Shown here one piece after another: positions 30,641 to 44,328 of a stretch of 64,000 bases of DNA. The notes beneath the pieces are model-generated. The model ran no database searches, had not been told where the DNA came from, and saw nothing but the letters and a program-made list of their open reading frames with translations. Positions within the stretch are counted from its first letter, which is position 1. Every line of letters starts with the position of its first letter. Origin of the DNA: Pardosa pseudoannulata. Its lineage: Eukaryota; Arthropoda; Arachnida; Araneae; Lycosidae. A program made the translations under genes and the position numbers. The stretch is from assembly GCA_032207245.1 (NCBI GenBank), contig CM063502.1, positions 70,819,116-70,883,115 on the forward strand, given 5' to 3'.

Positions 30641-31249
30641 GTCTTAGAGAGCAATTTTGTCTGCTAATATGTTGCTCTAAGAGTCAAATGGTCAACATAA
30701 TCCACGGCATAATATGGGTGAATACTTCAGATGCAAATGTTTCCTCATTATTAAAAAAATCTATTCTTACACTAGCAAAGTTCACGTCATTGAAATAAGA
30801 GATTTTGAAAAGCATAGTAACATTGAACTAGGTTTAATTGCACGTGTGAAATGCCCACAAGTGAAAGCCATAAAAATAATATATAGTTTATGAAATTTTG
30901 GAATAATAGTAACATAACAGAAATGAAAGTTAACTGATTTTAAACTTAACTGTTTTTATATATTTATAAAACAAAATATTAATAGTTATTTATATTGGTT
31001 AAAAATGTCCTTATGTGTTTCAATTTGGAGATGTTTATAATAATATTTTTTATTGATGGAATACTTTGTATCTGTTTCATCTACATATGTAATACCATAC
31101 ATTTCCCTTAAATTATTTAATGCTTTTCCTTGTTTTAGGTATCATATGCAACAAATTTTATTTATTTTAGCAGGACGTGAACATAGTTTAACTTAATCTA
31201 TTTATTTAAATTTTCAAGAATTAAATGATTCAGTAGACATAAAGTTTCT
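30641..31249. other. AT-rich DNA, no gene recognised
   Basis: No long frame or repeat noticed. Confidence 0.5.
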
Positions 31250-31441
31250 TTATTTATACCAAATTTTGTACATAAATTTGTCAAGATCTGTAGTAATATT
31301 GTTAATAATGCTTTTACTTCTAAATTTAGAAGGTAGCTTGAATTTTGTTCCCAATCTCATAATTTCTTTGAGCGTTTCAATGATGTCCAAATTACTAGTT
31401 ATAGTGTAATCCGGGTCTACATATCGCCTATAATCGGACAC
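31250..31441 (-). CDS. Unrecognised possible terminal exon or small ORF
   Basis: The minus strand is open for about 63 codons from a GTG at 31441 to a TAA at 31250, and for roughly 15 codons further upstream. The peptide (start SDYRRYVDPDYTITSNLDII, end DKFMYKIWYK) has a balanced charged and hydrophobic composition and varied codons, unlike most chance frames here. The stop overlaps an AATAAA-like polyadenylation signal (TATAAATAAAG). An acceptor-like TTATAG lies at about 31428. No ATG begins it, and I recognise no family. It could be the last exon of a gene lying mostly outside or spread thinly here, or a chance opening. Frames of this length are expected by chance in 64 kb of such DNA. Confidence 0.2.
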   Translation of the reverse strand: MSDYRRYVDPDYTITSNLDIIETLKEIMRLGTKFKLPSKFRSKSIINNITTDLDKFMYKIWYK

Positions 31442-31901
31442 GGTACACAGGATTATAATTATATTTTTTTCTACTGAGAGACAAACTATATTTATAAACT
31501 CTTTTAATATTTATAACAGAGAAATCTTTTTCATTGTTTCCAAAAGTCTTTTAAAATTAATAGAATTGAGCATAGTGTTAGAAACGTGAATGGCAGATTA
31601 AGAACTGAACGTGGAATCATATTTTAGCAGATTTAGATTACGATAATTAACGTGAGTTAAGATTAAGTAATATATTAGAGAAAAGGGAATAGTTTTAAAA
31701 TTTAATTTAAATAAATAATAAAAGTGTAGTTACTTGCTGTTGTCAATAGAATAAACCCACGTTTAAATTCTTTCCAAACATTTGACTTATTAAATACACA
31801 TGAAGCTAACTTAATATTGGTTAAACTTATACACTTTATTACACATTATTATTCGTATTTGTAGAAAGATTTTTAACTGTTGTACGCTTATTATACACTC
31901 A

Positions 31902-31903
<2 letters not shown>
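31442..31903. other. AT-rich DNA, no gene recognised
   Basis: Nothing noticed. Confidence 0.5.

Positions 31904-31976
<73 letters not shown>
31904..31976. repeat. Compound (CA)n-(TA)n microsatellite
   Basis: About 19 CA units pass directly into about 17 TA units. The junction is a clean phase change. Confidence 0.97.
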
Positions 31977-31979
<3 letters not shown>

Positions 31980-34469
31980 AAAAAAAACAAAATCTAATTT
32001 AATTATTAAAACGTAACAACAGGAAAGAAATGTTATTGTAAGCTATATACAACAACTTTGGAATTTATTTATTCCCTTTAGAAGAATTTCTGATTTTCTT
32101 TACTAGAAACAAGATATCAGAAAATATTTATTACTAGTTCTTTTTCACATAGGACATGAAGAAACCCATCTCCCTTGTGCCAGAAGTACTTAACGACATC
32201 AAATGCATTTGACAGACGGAAATAAAATATAAAGATTCACATCTTCCTTCAACATTCTTGTGGTAAAAAAAGAAAACAAGTACTAAATCACTATCTTAGA
32301 GTATCTTTTACAAATAGTATTGAGGAAATAGGAGAATAAACTATAATGTTCAAACCTTATATATTTTATTTTTTTTATCATTTCCCATCTAACTCTTTAA
32401 TTTAATTGTTCCCAGGATCTTTTAGAATTTCACGTCCCTCACTTGTGCAAAATCTAAACTAATGGAATGGGACAATTTTGACGTTTAGTGTCCATTGGTG
32501 TCACAGAGAAACTATTCCTTGGTCAACTCTGAGGTTTTATGTTGTTCTTTTACTCAATTACGTGAAACCAAACAGAAGATTTTTCTTCACAGCATGTTGA
32601 ATGTTTTTGTGTTTAACAGATTGTTTTCAGACAGACGGAAAAAGAAATCTTTTATTTTATTTATTTATTTTTCCATTGTTTATCTCTTATTGTTATTTTC
32701 TATTTTTAAAAAAATATAAGCTTAAAACTTATTTCAGCCATTTTTAAGAGTTTTCTGTTAAAATCATTTACTGATTATAGAGAATTCTTACCTTTTATTT
32801 GGCTACACTGGACATGTATATTTATAACTATTATATAACATAATTGTCTGTGTTCGTCACAGCGGACATTAATTATCTCAAAAATGGAAAATGATATATT
32901 TTTCTTTGTTTATTTTACAGAGTTCCTAATGTCTATACTGACATGGGAAAATAACAGAAATTAAAATTAAAAAATATTTGAAAAACCGTCTTGTCAAATT
33001 AAGGGTTAAATTTTAAAAGATATGCGTAACCACATGCGTTTGTTTAAAGAAGATAATAAAGTGACATTAAATAAAGGATATTTGAGCTTTTTCTTGATTA
33101 AAAAAGTCTTTGTAATAGTATAAAATTTGTGGAAGCTTACTGATCTCCAGTATTGGTTTCTAGTTTTGGAATGCTATGGTCTATGTTTTGCTAAGTCATG
33201 GCTAATTGAAACAGAAGCAATATCTAAAATTAGTTTCAGAAATGTTAGGCTAGAAACATCCGTGCGAACAGTGATACGCTTATTAATATTCAAACCCACA
33301 ATTCCCTTACTGAAAGTGTACATTCTTTGATATGTTTATTTTGTTCCATAAGTCATATCTAATAGTGAACTATAAAAAACATAATTTAATTAGAAATTTT
33401 CAGGTAGATGTGTTATTTATTATTTAACTTTATGATTTTAAAGCACGGTACTTTGAACGTGCATTAAAATTAAAGAAAATAATCGGTTAAATTTAGATAT
33501 ACATATTAAAATAAATGCCAATCGTAAAACAAACTTAACAATTTAATAAGAAGAATAGTTAAAGGTTTTTTACGCATATTACAATATGAAAGAGGGATGC
33601 TGATTATTATTATTTTTTATGCGGATAGAATCATCACAGAACAGTTGTACACGACAGTTCAATATAGTTATATATGGATGTTCTGGGCAATAGTCCGGAT
33701 GTCTATTTTTTAGTTTATCTCTAAGTGGTGATGTCAAAACATCACAAAATATTTAATGGTAAATTAGAACTATTTAAAATTAGGCTGATATTAAATAGAA
33801 ATTAAATTAAAATTTAAGCAAATTTTATATGCATACTACTAACGGTTATTTTAAGCATCGGTAGTAAGCAAATAATGTCGTATATGCACAGGACAAATAT
33901 ACAAACACAAAAACACAAACATACATACCTATGTGGGTGTGTATATATGTATGCCTGCATATGTTTCCTCAAACACTGGTTTATAAGGTAATAATCTTAG
34001 AAAAAAGCACAGGGTTTCACAATCAACCGTTTGTTTGGAACAGTAAAAATGTCATATTTAATGAGTTCAATTTATATAATATGCAGGATAGATGAAAATA
34101 GGGAAATTTTAAAGAAAAATATGAAAGAGAATAAAATGGTTTACTGTAGCATAAAATGTTACTCATATCTGCCTAGTATTTTATTTTTGCAGTCTTGCTT
34201 GGATATGAAAGAAAAAACAAAACGTACATCATCCCTTGACTATGATTCTGATATTACATAAAAATATACTTACAACTATCTGAAATTTTAGGGTATTCCA
34301 AAATGCCTTCTTTTATCAATACTTGAAATGAAAAATCTGTCAACAGATATACTGGAGAAATTAATTAAAATCTTATTGGAAGTTATTCTAAATTATGCTT
34401 AATAATGATTTGAGAAAAACCAAAAGATATAGCATTTAAAGTAATTTTAAAAAAATAATATTTGGAACT
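31977..34469. other. AT-rich DNA containing one copy of a dispersed repeat
   Basis: At 32464-32580 the sequence GGGACAATTTTGACGTTTAG, TGTCC and later ACTCAATTACGTGAA resembles blocks at 55630-55690 and 57565-57655, so this is a third, diverged copy of that family. Plus-strand frames at 32495-32719, 33127-33330 and 34031-34261 show no family motif and are regarded as chance. Confidence 0.5.
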
Positions 34470-35330
34470 AATAATTACAACTGTGACATTAACGTCGTAA
34501 TTACGATAGGTTAATATCTACATTATAAAGACGTGAATGGTTTGCTTCTGTATTAAAATGATTATTGTTAATAGTTTAAAAGGAAATTAATCTGAATAGT
34601 CAACAGCCTTTATTATAAACATTTAAGTTAATTAATAATTAATTATTAATTATCAATTTAATTTAGTTAATAATTAATAATGAATTTAGTTTTCACAATC
34701 TTATAAGTCCTATGGTTGCTAAAAATCTAATAAAATAAAAGAGTTTTTATCTTACGTGGATAAATGACTCTTATTAAATCCCTTATTGACTTCCAATTCA
34801 AACATTATTTACATTTATAATGTATAATTTCAGAAGTCTAATAATTACAACTGTGACACTAACGTCGTAATTATGATCGGTTAATATCTACATTATAAAA
34901 ATGTGAATGATTTGCTTCTGTGGTAAAATGATTATTGTTAACAGTTTTAAAAGAAAATTAATTTATATAGTCAATAGCTTTTATTCTAAAAATTTAAATT
35001 AATTAATAATTAAGTATTAATTTATCTTAGTTAATAATTAATAATGAATATAATTTTCACAATCTTATATGCCCTACGGTTGCTAAAAATGAAATAAAGT
35101 AAAAGAGTTTTTTCCTTACGTGGATAAATGACTCTTATTAAATCCCTTATTGACTTCCGATTCAAACATTATTTACGCTTATAATGTATAATTTCACAAT
35201 CTTGTAAGTATTATGGTTCTTAAATATCTAACTAAGTAAAAAAGTTTTTTCTTTGGTGGAAAAATGACTCTTATTAAATCCTTTATTGACTTCCGATTTA
35301 AACAATATTTACATTTATAATGTATAATTA
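34470..35330. repeat. Tandem duplication, about 370-bp period, 2.4 copies
   Basis: ATAATTACAACTGTGACA starts at 34471 and 34841. Both copies then share GTTAATATCTACATTATAAA, a self-complementary TTAATTAATAATTAA cluster, TTTTCACAATCTTATA, ACGTGGATAAATGACTC and a shared 3' border ending ATAATGTATAATTTCA. A third partial copy (35190-35330) repeats only the 3' part, from TTTCACAATCTTGTAAG. The third copy is the most diverged. Confidence 0.9.
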
Positions 35331-35834
35331 CCCATTTCAATTCATTTGTTATTACCAGACACTTGTAATCTAATAAATGCACAGAGTTTTCATTGATGAC
35401 TTATTAAACTGAATCTTAATACTAGGATAAAAAGCATTAATACTCAAAAACTTTTTTTAGATAACATTAAAACAAATATTGACCTTTTGAACACCTAAAC
35501 AGCAATGCAAAATTTATTTTAGAAATGACTATTTTGTTTCCTGCTTACAAAATACTGAATACTTTATACTTTAAGAAGGATTTTTAGGATCGAACGAAAA
35601 TAAAAGGTTATGATATATAAATACCACTGCTTTCAGCTACCCGGAAATTGTTCGGATTATCTAACGAAATCATTCCGGAAGGGGTTTTCTATTTTAAAAT
35701 TTCAGAATTTCGAGGAAATGTGTATGTCTGATATTGATCCTAAACACGGTGTATATTTTGCAATTTCAACAACGTTTTTTTTTATTTTCTTAAGGATGTG
35801 AAATCATAAATCCTTTTAGAAAAACAGGAAAAAC
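35331..35834. other. AT-rich DNA, no gene recognised
   Basis: An ATG frame at 35610-35801 (63 codons) includes a stretch FEEMCMSDIDPKHGVYFAI that looks protein-like and follows an acceptor-like TGCTTTCAG at about 35630. I do not recognise it and no donor is evident. Confidence 0.35.
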
Positions 35835-36372
35835 GATTCTTTTAACGTGGTACCTTAGAATATGAAAGACATAGAGGTAGAAAGTGCAAAGAAGCAAAAA
35901 TGTTTTTTTTTTAATAATTTTGTTTGGCTTCTGTTGCTAAAAACATGTACATGACCTTATATAGGGGTTTTATCCCACCAATCATTGTGTTTATACTGAG
36001 TCATGTGATGATTTTGTGGGAAATTAAACTAAGTTATAAAAAGAGTTATTATAATAATTGCTGAGGCAAGCATAAATATTTTTTTGCATCCGAAGTCGCC
36101 AGTTTTCCAGAATGAGACGGAAAAAACAAAATAATTTCACAAATGCAATTAAGGATAGAATCACCCTTAAGTTGTTACAAAATACAATTATAATTAAGTC
36201 GGTTTGTTTTTGGTTAAATTATCCTCACATATATATTTTAGTGTTTATATATACATAAATATACGCGAATAAATATTGTATATAGTTCATTCCTCAAATA
36301 CTTTTAATCTGTTTTACTTTGTTCCCTAAACATACGTTTTTAAAAGTAAATTATAAAATAAATCAATAGTAC

Positions 36373-36532
<160 letters not shown>

Positions 36533-37091
36533 TTTTATCGCGGTATCTTAGAATATGAAAGACAAGGAGGTAGAAAGTGCAAAGAAGCAAAAATGTTCTT
36601 TTTAATAATTTTGTTTGGCTTCTGTTGTTAAAAACAGTTACATGACCTTATATAGGGGTTTTATCCCACCAATCATTGTGTTTATAGTGAGTCATGTGAT
36701 GAGTTTGTGGGAAATTAAACTAAGCTATATAAAGAGTTATCATAACAATTCCTGAGGCAAGATAAAGAGTTATCATAACAATTCCTGAGGCAAGCATGAC
36801 TTTTTTTTGCATCCGAAGTCGCCAGTTCTCTAGAATGAGACGGAAAAAACAAAATAATTTCACAAATGCAATTAAAGGTAGAATCACCCTTAAGTTGTTA
36901 CAAAATACAATTATAATTAAGTTGGTTTGTTTTTGGTTAAATTATCCTCACATATATATTTTTGTGTTTATATATACATAACTATACGCGAATAAATATT
37001 GTATAGAGTTCATTCCTCAAGTACTTTTCATCTGTTTTACTTTATTCCCTAAACATAAGTTTTTAAAAATAAATTATAAAATAAATCAATA

Positions 37092-37093
<2 letters not shown>

Positions 37094-37131
<38 letters not shown>
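37094..37131. repeat. (TA)n microsatellite, about 19 units
   Basis: Terminal TA tract of the second unit of the array, four times shorter than its paralogue. Confidence 0.95.
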
Positions 37132-37135
<4 letters not shown>

Positions 37136-37610
37136 TTTTATCGCGGTATCTTAGAATATGAAACACATAGAAGTAGAAAGGGCAAAGAAGCAAAAATGTT
37201 TTTTTTTAATAATTTTATTTGGCATCTGTAGCTAAAAACATTTTCATGACCTTATATAGGGGTGTGATCCCACCAATCAATGTGTTTATAGTTAGTTATG
37301 TGATGACGCGGTGGGAAATTAAACTAAGTTATATAAAGAGTTATAAGGATTGCTGAGGCAAGCATGAATTATTTTTTTTTTTTGCATGTGAAGTAGCCAA
37401 TTTTCCAGAATGATACGGAAAAAAAATAATTTCACAAATGCAAAAAAGGATAGAATCACCCGAAAGGTGTTTCAAAATATAATTATAATTAAATTAGTTT
37501 GTTTTAAGTTCAGTTAGTCTCACATATATATTTTTGTGTTTATATATACATATATTTACGCGAATAAATATATATAGTTTATTCCTCAAGTACTTTTCAT
37601 CTGTTTTACA

Positions 37611-38594
37611 TTATTCCCTAAACATAAGTTTTTGAAAATAAATAATTATCACTTGCTTATTATATTAATAGAAAAATCTCACATTTAATTAAATTAGTTC
37701 ATTCAGTATAAATTTTGATAAACTATATTCTTCACGTTCAGTAATAAATGAAGTGAACATATATATGTGAACTAATAGAAATATCGTGTTGAAGACTAGT
37801 TTAATTCAATCGGAAAATTTTTAGGCTGATAAATGCATGTAAAGAGTTATTTTGAAAGCTATTTAAATTTTCACTTTCTCAGCAATTTAAGTAACCAAAC
37901 TAATTCCATTTCATTTAGATATTTGTAAGATATCTGTGTTAAATTAGAATTCAAATGCTCAACGTCACTTAAAACACTATCACGAGAAATATTTTATTGG
38001 AATTTTTTTTTTACTAGAATGTAAAAGTTTTCTATTGTTTATGAATTATTTTTAATTATATAAATAATCATCAATAACCAATTACATTATTATCACTTTG
38101 TTTTATATTATTCCCTAAACATAGGTTTTTGAAAAAAATCATTATCACTTGCTTATTATGTTAATAGAAAAATATCGCATTTAATTAAATTGGTTCATTT
38201 AGTATAAATTTTGATAAACTATATTCTTCACGTTCAGTAATAAATGAAGTGAACATATATATGTGAACTAATAGAAATATCGTGTTGAAGACTAGTTTAA
38301 TTCAATCGGAAAATTTTTAGGCTGATAAATGCATGTAAAGAGTTATTTTGAACGCTATTTAAATTTTCACTTTCTCAGCAATTTAAGTAACCAAACTAAT
38401 TCCATTTCATTTAGATATTTGTAAGATATCTGTGTTAAATTAGAATTCAAATGCTCAACGTCACTTAAAACACTATCACGAGAAATATTTTATTGGAATT
38501 TTTTTTTTACTAGAATGTAAAAGTTTTCTATTGTTTATGAATTATTTTTAATTATATAAATAATCATCAATAACCAATTACATTATTATCTTTT
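37611..38594. repeat. Recent tandem duplication, two copies with a 496-bp period
   Basis: AAGTGAACATATATATGTGA begins at 37751 and 38247. From about 37700 to 38098 the first copy is almost identical to 38196-38594; I noticed a single substitution (GAAAGC against GAACGC) in that part. The first 80 bases of the unit differ more, with several substitutions and a small indel. The unit's start (TATTCCCTAAACATAAGTTT) is the tail of the preceding array unit, so this duplication is nested in it. Confidence 0.92.
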
Positions 38595-40194
38595 TTAATT
38601 ACGGAAATATATTAAATTTCAGTTAAAATAGTTTATTTAAAAGTAATTTTAACTTTATCACTTTTAATAAAATGAAATACAAAAATGTTTAATAGCTGAA
38701 AAACATATTTTTCTATTCTTAGGCAGTTTTATAAAAACCCATTTTAATGTTGAAATCTTAAAATTTATTAATTTTTAGAAAAGGCATTCCTTTATTCTAT
38801 TCATTAATTTAATTAGAATAACTTTAATGTGCTATAATATATACTTTTAGCGGAATATTTTCTATAGATAAGTGTTCAATTGCATTGAGAAGATTATTAA
38901 TATATGATAAACAGAAAACTTTAGATTTTGTTGATTTTATTTTATTAGAATATTCTATCCTAATAGACAATTCCTTTGTTTTATAGCACACGACTTAAAA
39001 CAGGTCTTCACATTAATTCTAGTTCAGGGACATTCTAATTCCTGTTCAAGAAACATTTTTTGCCATATTTAACCATTTAACGAATTGAAGCGCATTATTT
39101 TGGGATTCTGAGCTGAGAATTATTTTGATTGTATATAAATATTACGGGAAACTTAGAAAATATTTTAATGTGAAATAGTTTTTATTAATTTATCATTTGC
39201 TTCATATCAGTAGACCTTTCATGAATTTCTTCACTCATACTTTTGTTTTTATCTTTAAAAATAAAATGTGCTCCTTTTTTAAGAATATATAAAAGCCTTA
39301 AATATATATAAATTTATATGTGTTGGGCAAATTAACATCCTTCTTAAGCGGTTAAAAGTTTATAAAAATTAACAAAAACCTATAAGAAAAAATATTTTAT
39401 ACGGAAAAATCTAAAGATTGTTTTGAGAAGCTAATTATTTTCATATTTTTGGGTAAAATTTATTTTATTCACTCTTAGGTAAACGGGATTAAAATGTATT
39501 AAATTATAATATAATTCGTAAAACATTGATTAATAATTTTTATATTAAATTGTAACTATTGCACTTTCTTTAAAAATTAATAATGTTAATCTTTGAAGTA
39601 ATTTTAAAACGGCATTTAAGTTTTAGCAAGTGAAATGTACATAAATGTTAAAAAATTTAATATATTATTTTTCATGCATCGCAGGAGCAAAAATTCATTT
39701 AACAGTCTCCTGTATTATGATAAAAAGAAATATAAAGATTCTTAGAGCATAAAATTAACTGGATTATTTAAAATAGAATTCATTTAAAGCAACTTTATTG
39801 AAGAATTTCATAATTTTTCGAAGCGTGCTTATTGTTATTTTAACAACGATATGACACAAAGAAAATACAATGTCGGATATTCTAAAATTTTAAATTTATT
39901 AGTATAACAAAATATATGAGTTTCTTACCTTTATTTTCCTAGCTCTTGTTTCAGAGAAATGGGTTGTACGTAATTAAAGTTTTTCTTAACAATATCACTA
40001 ATTTTGTATTAAACATTTTTTATCAGAGAAAAATCCACTTTAAGGGAAAAATAGAATACATTTCTCAAAGCTTATTTTCATTTTATCAAGTAACCTCTTA
40101 AAGGAAATATAAATGGATTAACTGAAATTGATGTAAAATTATGCATATCAACTATTCATAGTTCATAATGAATACTCTCACGATATATTTTACA
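38595..40194. other. AT-rich DNA, no gene recognised
   Basis: Very AT-rich with no long frame or repeat noticed. Confidence 0.6.
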
Positions 40195-40280
40195 ATCTAA
40201 TGAATTAGAGAGAAAGGAAATTGAAATTTAGTATTAAAACTTTACAGTGAAGAAATTTCAAAAATTGTTTAAAATTTTAA

Positions 40281-41801
40281 GTAATAAAAATTGTCAGCAA
40301 GTTTCCGCGACTACGTCATACCGCACTTGCGGTACGAACCGCAACTCCCAGAGTAAGGGCCCTTATTTTGCCAGCCGCAATTGAGATTGTAGAAATTATG
40401 TTTGGAGATAATTTTGCAAAACAATTGCAGTCTATACCTGTTTCAAATGATACTGTTGCCCGTCGAATTGCTGATATAGCTGAAGATGTAGAGTGTCAGC
40501 TTTTGTCGAAGTTGCGTGACAAATTGTTTTCAATACAACTCGATGAGGCAACAGATAGTAATAAAGATGCTCATTTCATTGCCTATGTTAGATTTTGTGA
40601 TGATTTGTCAGTAGTAGAAGAATTACTTTTCTGCAAACCAATAGAACTCAAAGCAACAGCACTCGCATTATTTGCTATCTTAAATGATTTTATGAACGAG
40701 GCAAACATAGAATGGAAAAATTGCGTCGGAATATGCACCGATGGTGCTCGTTCTATGTCCGGAAGATTCCAAAGTATTCAAGCACTTGTGAAACAAAAAT
40801 CGCCACAGTGCGTCTGGACACATTGCATGATCCACAGAGAAGCTTTGGCTTCCAAAGAAATGAGTCCTGGTTTGAATATTGTGTTAACTACGGTTGTAAC
40901 CGTAGTAAATTATATAAAAATGAGACCCCTGAAATCAAGAATCTTTTCCGCACTTTGTAAAGACATGGGTGCAGTACATTCAGCGTTACTATTTTATTGC
41001 GAGGCAAGATGGTTATCACGAGGGAAATTTTTGCAACGTGTTTATGAATTAAAAGAAGAAATCGCCGTTTTCCTAGAAGAGGAAAACAGACCGGAAGCTG
41101 AGAATTTTCGCGATAGTTTATTTGTGATGAAATTGAGCTACATGGTCGACATATTCGAGAAATTAAATAACTTGAATCTTCATCTGCAAGGAGCAAATAC
41201 ACATATATTGGATACGAGTGATAAAGTTAATGCTTTTTGTAGGAAATTGGAATTGTGGAGCAGAAATTTAAAGCAAGAAAACTTAACAATGTTTGCAAAT
41301 TTGAATGATTGTATTAAAACTTACAAGGCTGAAGAACAACATGTAAAAGTTGTTTTTGCAACCATTGAAAATCATTTAGCAATGCTAGCAAAGAATTTTA
41401 AAAAGTACTTTCTTGCTGACGACAAACTGATATCAAGTTACAAGTGGGTGAGGGATCCATTTCAAAATACTCCCGAAGGACTCTCAATTGAAGAGGAAGA
41501 AACCTTCATAGACTTCACGGCAAGCGGCGAAACCAAAAGACAATTTAGTAATAAATCACTCTTTGAATTTTGGGCAGGAGTGGATGATGAGTTTTCTGCA
41601 CTAAAAACAAGGGCATTTCGCATTCTACTACCATTTTCAACATCTTACCTTTGTGAAACTGGATTTTCTGCGGTGGCTTCTTTGAAGACAAAATATAGAT
41701 CTCAGCTAAATATAGAAAAAGAACTGAGAGTGTCTATTTCTAATATTAAACCCTCCTTCGAAAAACTTTGCTCTGAAAGACAGGCCCAAGGAAGTCACTA
41801 A
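40281..41801 (+). pseudogene. hAT transposase, ZBED5/FAM200-like, N-terminally truncated
   Basis: The reading frame is open from 40281 to the TAA at 41799-41801. Recognisable homology starts at LILPAAIEIV (from about 40362), with no ATG near the start; about 477 residues follow. The protein would cut and join transposon DNA. Numbering from the Leu codon at 40368, I see QLDEATD with the first catalytic Asp (residue 59), CTDGARSM with the second (125), THCMIHREALASK (151-163) typical of the ZBED5 group, ARWLSRGK (213-220), and the C-terminal dimerisation region with CETGFSAVASLKTKYRSQL, its Glu (about 430) aligning with the third catalytic residue. The whole N-terminus including the BED zinc finger, usually 150-200 residues, is gone, joined near 40355 to unrelated GC-rich DNA. 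There is no internal stop or frameshift, so the loss is recent or the frame has been kept. Domestication is possible but nothing visible supports a promoter or splice donor. Confidence 0.88.
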
Positions 41802-41983
41802 TAATTATTAAATTTGTTTTTAATTTAGTAAGTTGTTTTAATTTAATAAGTTAATTATTAAATATGTCGAAATGTATTTTGTTTTGTATGTGTGTGTGTG
41901 TGTTCTTTCCTTTCAGTCACTTAATCAATTTTTTTAAATAACATTTTCTCTTGGATATGCTCGCGCCCCCCCATTAGTGTGCT

Positions 41984-42005
41984 CGCGCCCCCCTAGGGGG
42001 GCGCG
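41984..42005. repeat. 22-bp perfect palindrome, hAT subterminal
   Basis: CGCG, six C, TA, six G, CGCG. It lies two bases inside the terminal repeat and is preceded by a second GCTCGCGCCCCCC motif at about 41959-41971. It probably belongs to the transposase-binding end of the element. Confidence 0.85.
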
Positions 42006-42035
42006 CCCCACAGGTTGAGAATCACTGATCTAATG

Positions 42036-43263
42036 AGATATCTTAATTTTTACTTTTAGTATTCTTTAGTTAAAAGCGTAGTGCTTACAGCGGTGTATAT
42101 CCTAAATTTAAAAATATTTTTATAAATATTTAACATATTTAAACAAGTTTCAACTGAAATATTTTTCTTGTCTCAATATAACAAAATAGATGTTAAACAA
42201 TAAAAAAATGTTATTTATAAAGTAAGATTTTCGAGATCTGTAAATGGAAAAAAGACCTCATTGCTTGTAAAGATTTAGTTTAAATCATACCACAATATTT
42301 CAGTTACTTCTCAACATAATAACCACCGGAATTGTAACACGTGGCATACCATGGGATAATTTGCATTATATTTTATTATAATTTGTAAAGCTAGAGTATT
42401 TTGATGACACTATGTAAAGGCATGTAATATTTGATGTACTTAACTAAACATTCCCTAGATTTTTCCTTTTCTACTTAAAGCAAGAGTAAAACGGATTTTA
42501 TTTTCTATCATTGTATTTAAATCAATAGAGAATAAAAATAATTGAAAAAGATAGTGTAGTAACATAAAAGGGAAATGAAAACAAAAAAGAAAATAATTTA
42601 GGAAATGGAGTCTCATGATTATTGTCAATAAATACGCTTGTTACTTAACTTATGTTTATAAATCGGTCGATATTAAATATGAAAATATTTTTTTAAATAA
42701 TAATAATTAAAGTTGAAAAAATAGTTTTAGTTCAAATAATAAAAGAGATTTGTTTGTTAGCATTAATAAAGCAAAATCTTTATTTGTATTTTAAATGCTA
42801 ATCCAGATTTCAATGAGTTATTTTTTCTCTGTAACATTGATTTCAATTACCGTTAAGCATAAAAGTAAAGTACATTCAGACCGCTGAACTTCTTCCCAAA
42901 ATAAAATGATAAAAATTTATTCTTAAAATTTTGTTCTTAAAATTAACTTTTAACATAATCAATCACCTTTAATTTTCCTGTTTATTTTATTTAACTGCAT
43001 CATAACTGGCATAGGTAAGGTACAGTTTCAATAAATGACATTTCCAGATATGGTTGGTCGAAAATGCAGTAAGAAACTTTAATTGGAAGCGAAAGCATCT
43101 TTTAATTTTTCTTTAACGATGGCATATATTCATCCTTTGCGTTTATTAATATTGTCTGGGTATTTCTCATAGGTATTTGCTAGGATTAAAAAGATTTTGG
43201 TTAATAATTTCCAAAATTTGAGGATTTTATAACAATAATAAGTTAAAATAATTAAAAATTCTT
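42036..43263. other. AT-rich DNA, no gene recognised
   Basis: Nothing beyond composition noticed. Confidence 0.6.
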
Positions 43264-44326
<1,063 letters not shown>

Positions 44327-44328
44327 TA

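Larger units (their letters stand above)
40195..42035 (+). mobile_element. hAT-superfamily transposon, ZBED5-like, 5' end lost
   Basis: The 3' end is well defined: a 20-base terminal repeat CCACAGGTTGAGAATCACTG at 42008-42027, preceded by a 22-bp perfect GC-rich palindrome (41984-42005). Directly outside lies ATCTAATG (42028-42035), and the same 8 bases occur at 40195-40202. hAT elements make 8-bp target duplications, so this may be the insertion's flanks. The matching 5' terminal repeat (starting CAGTGATTCTC) is not found after 40202. An internal GC-rich patch at 40301-40362 with a 7-bp stem hairpin (40327-40333 / 40338-40344) abuts the truncated transposase gene and may be leftover 5' subterminal sequence. 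Confidence 0.75.

Noticed and set aside
40712..41202. Shorter open frames on both strands inside the hAT transposase
   Set aside because: They overlap the convincing frame and have no motif of their own.
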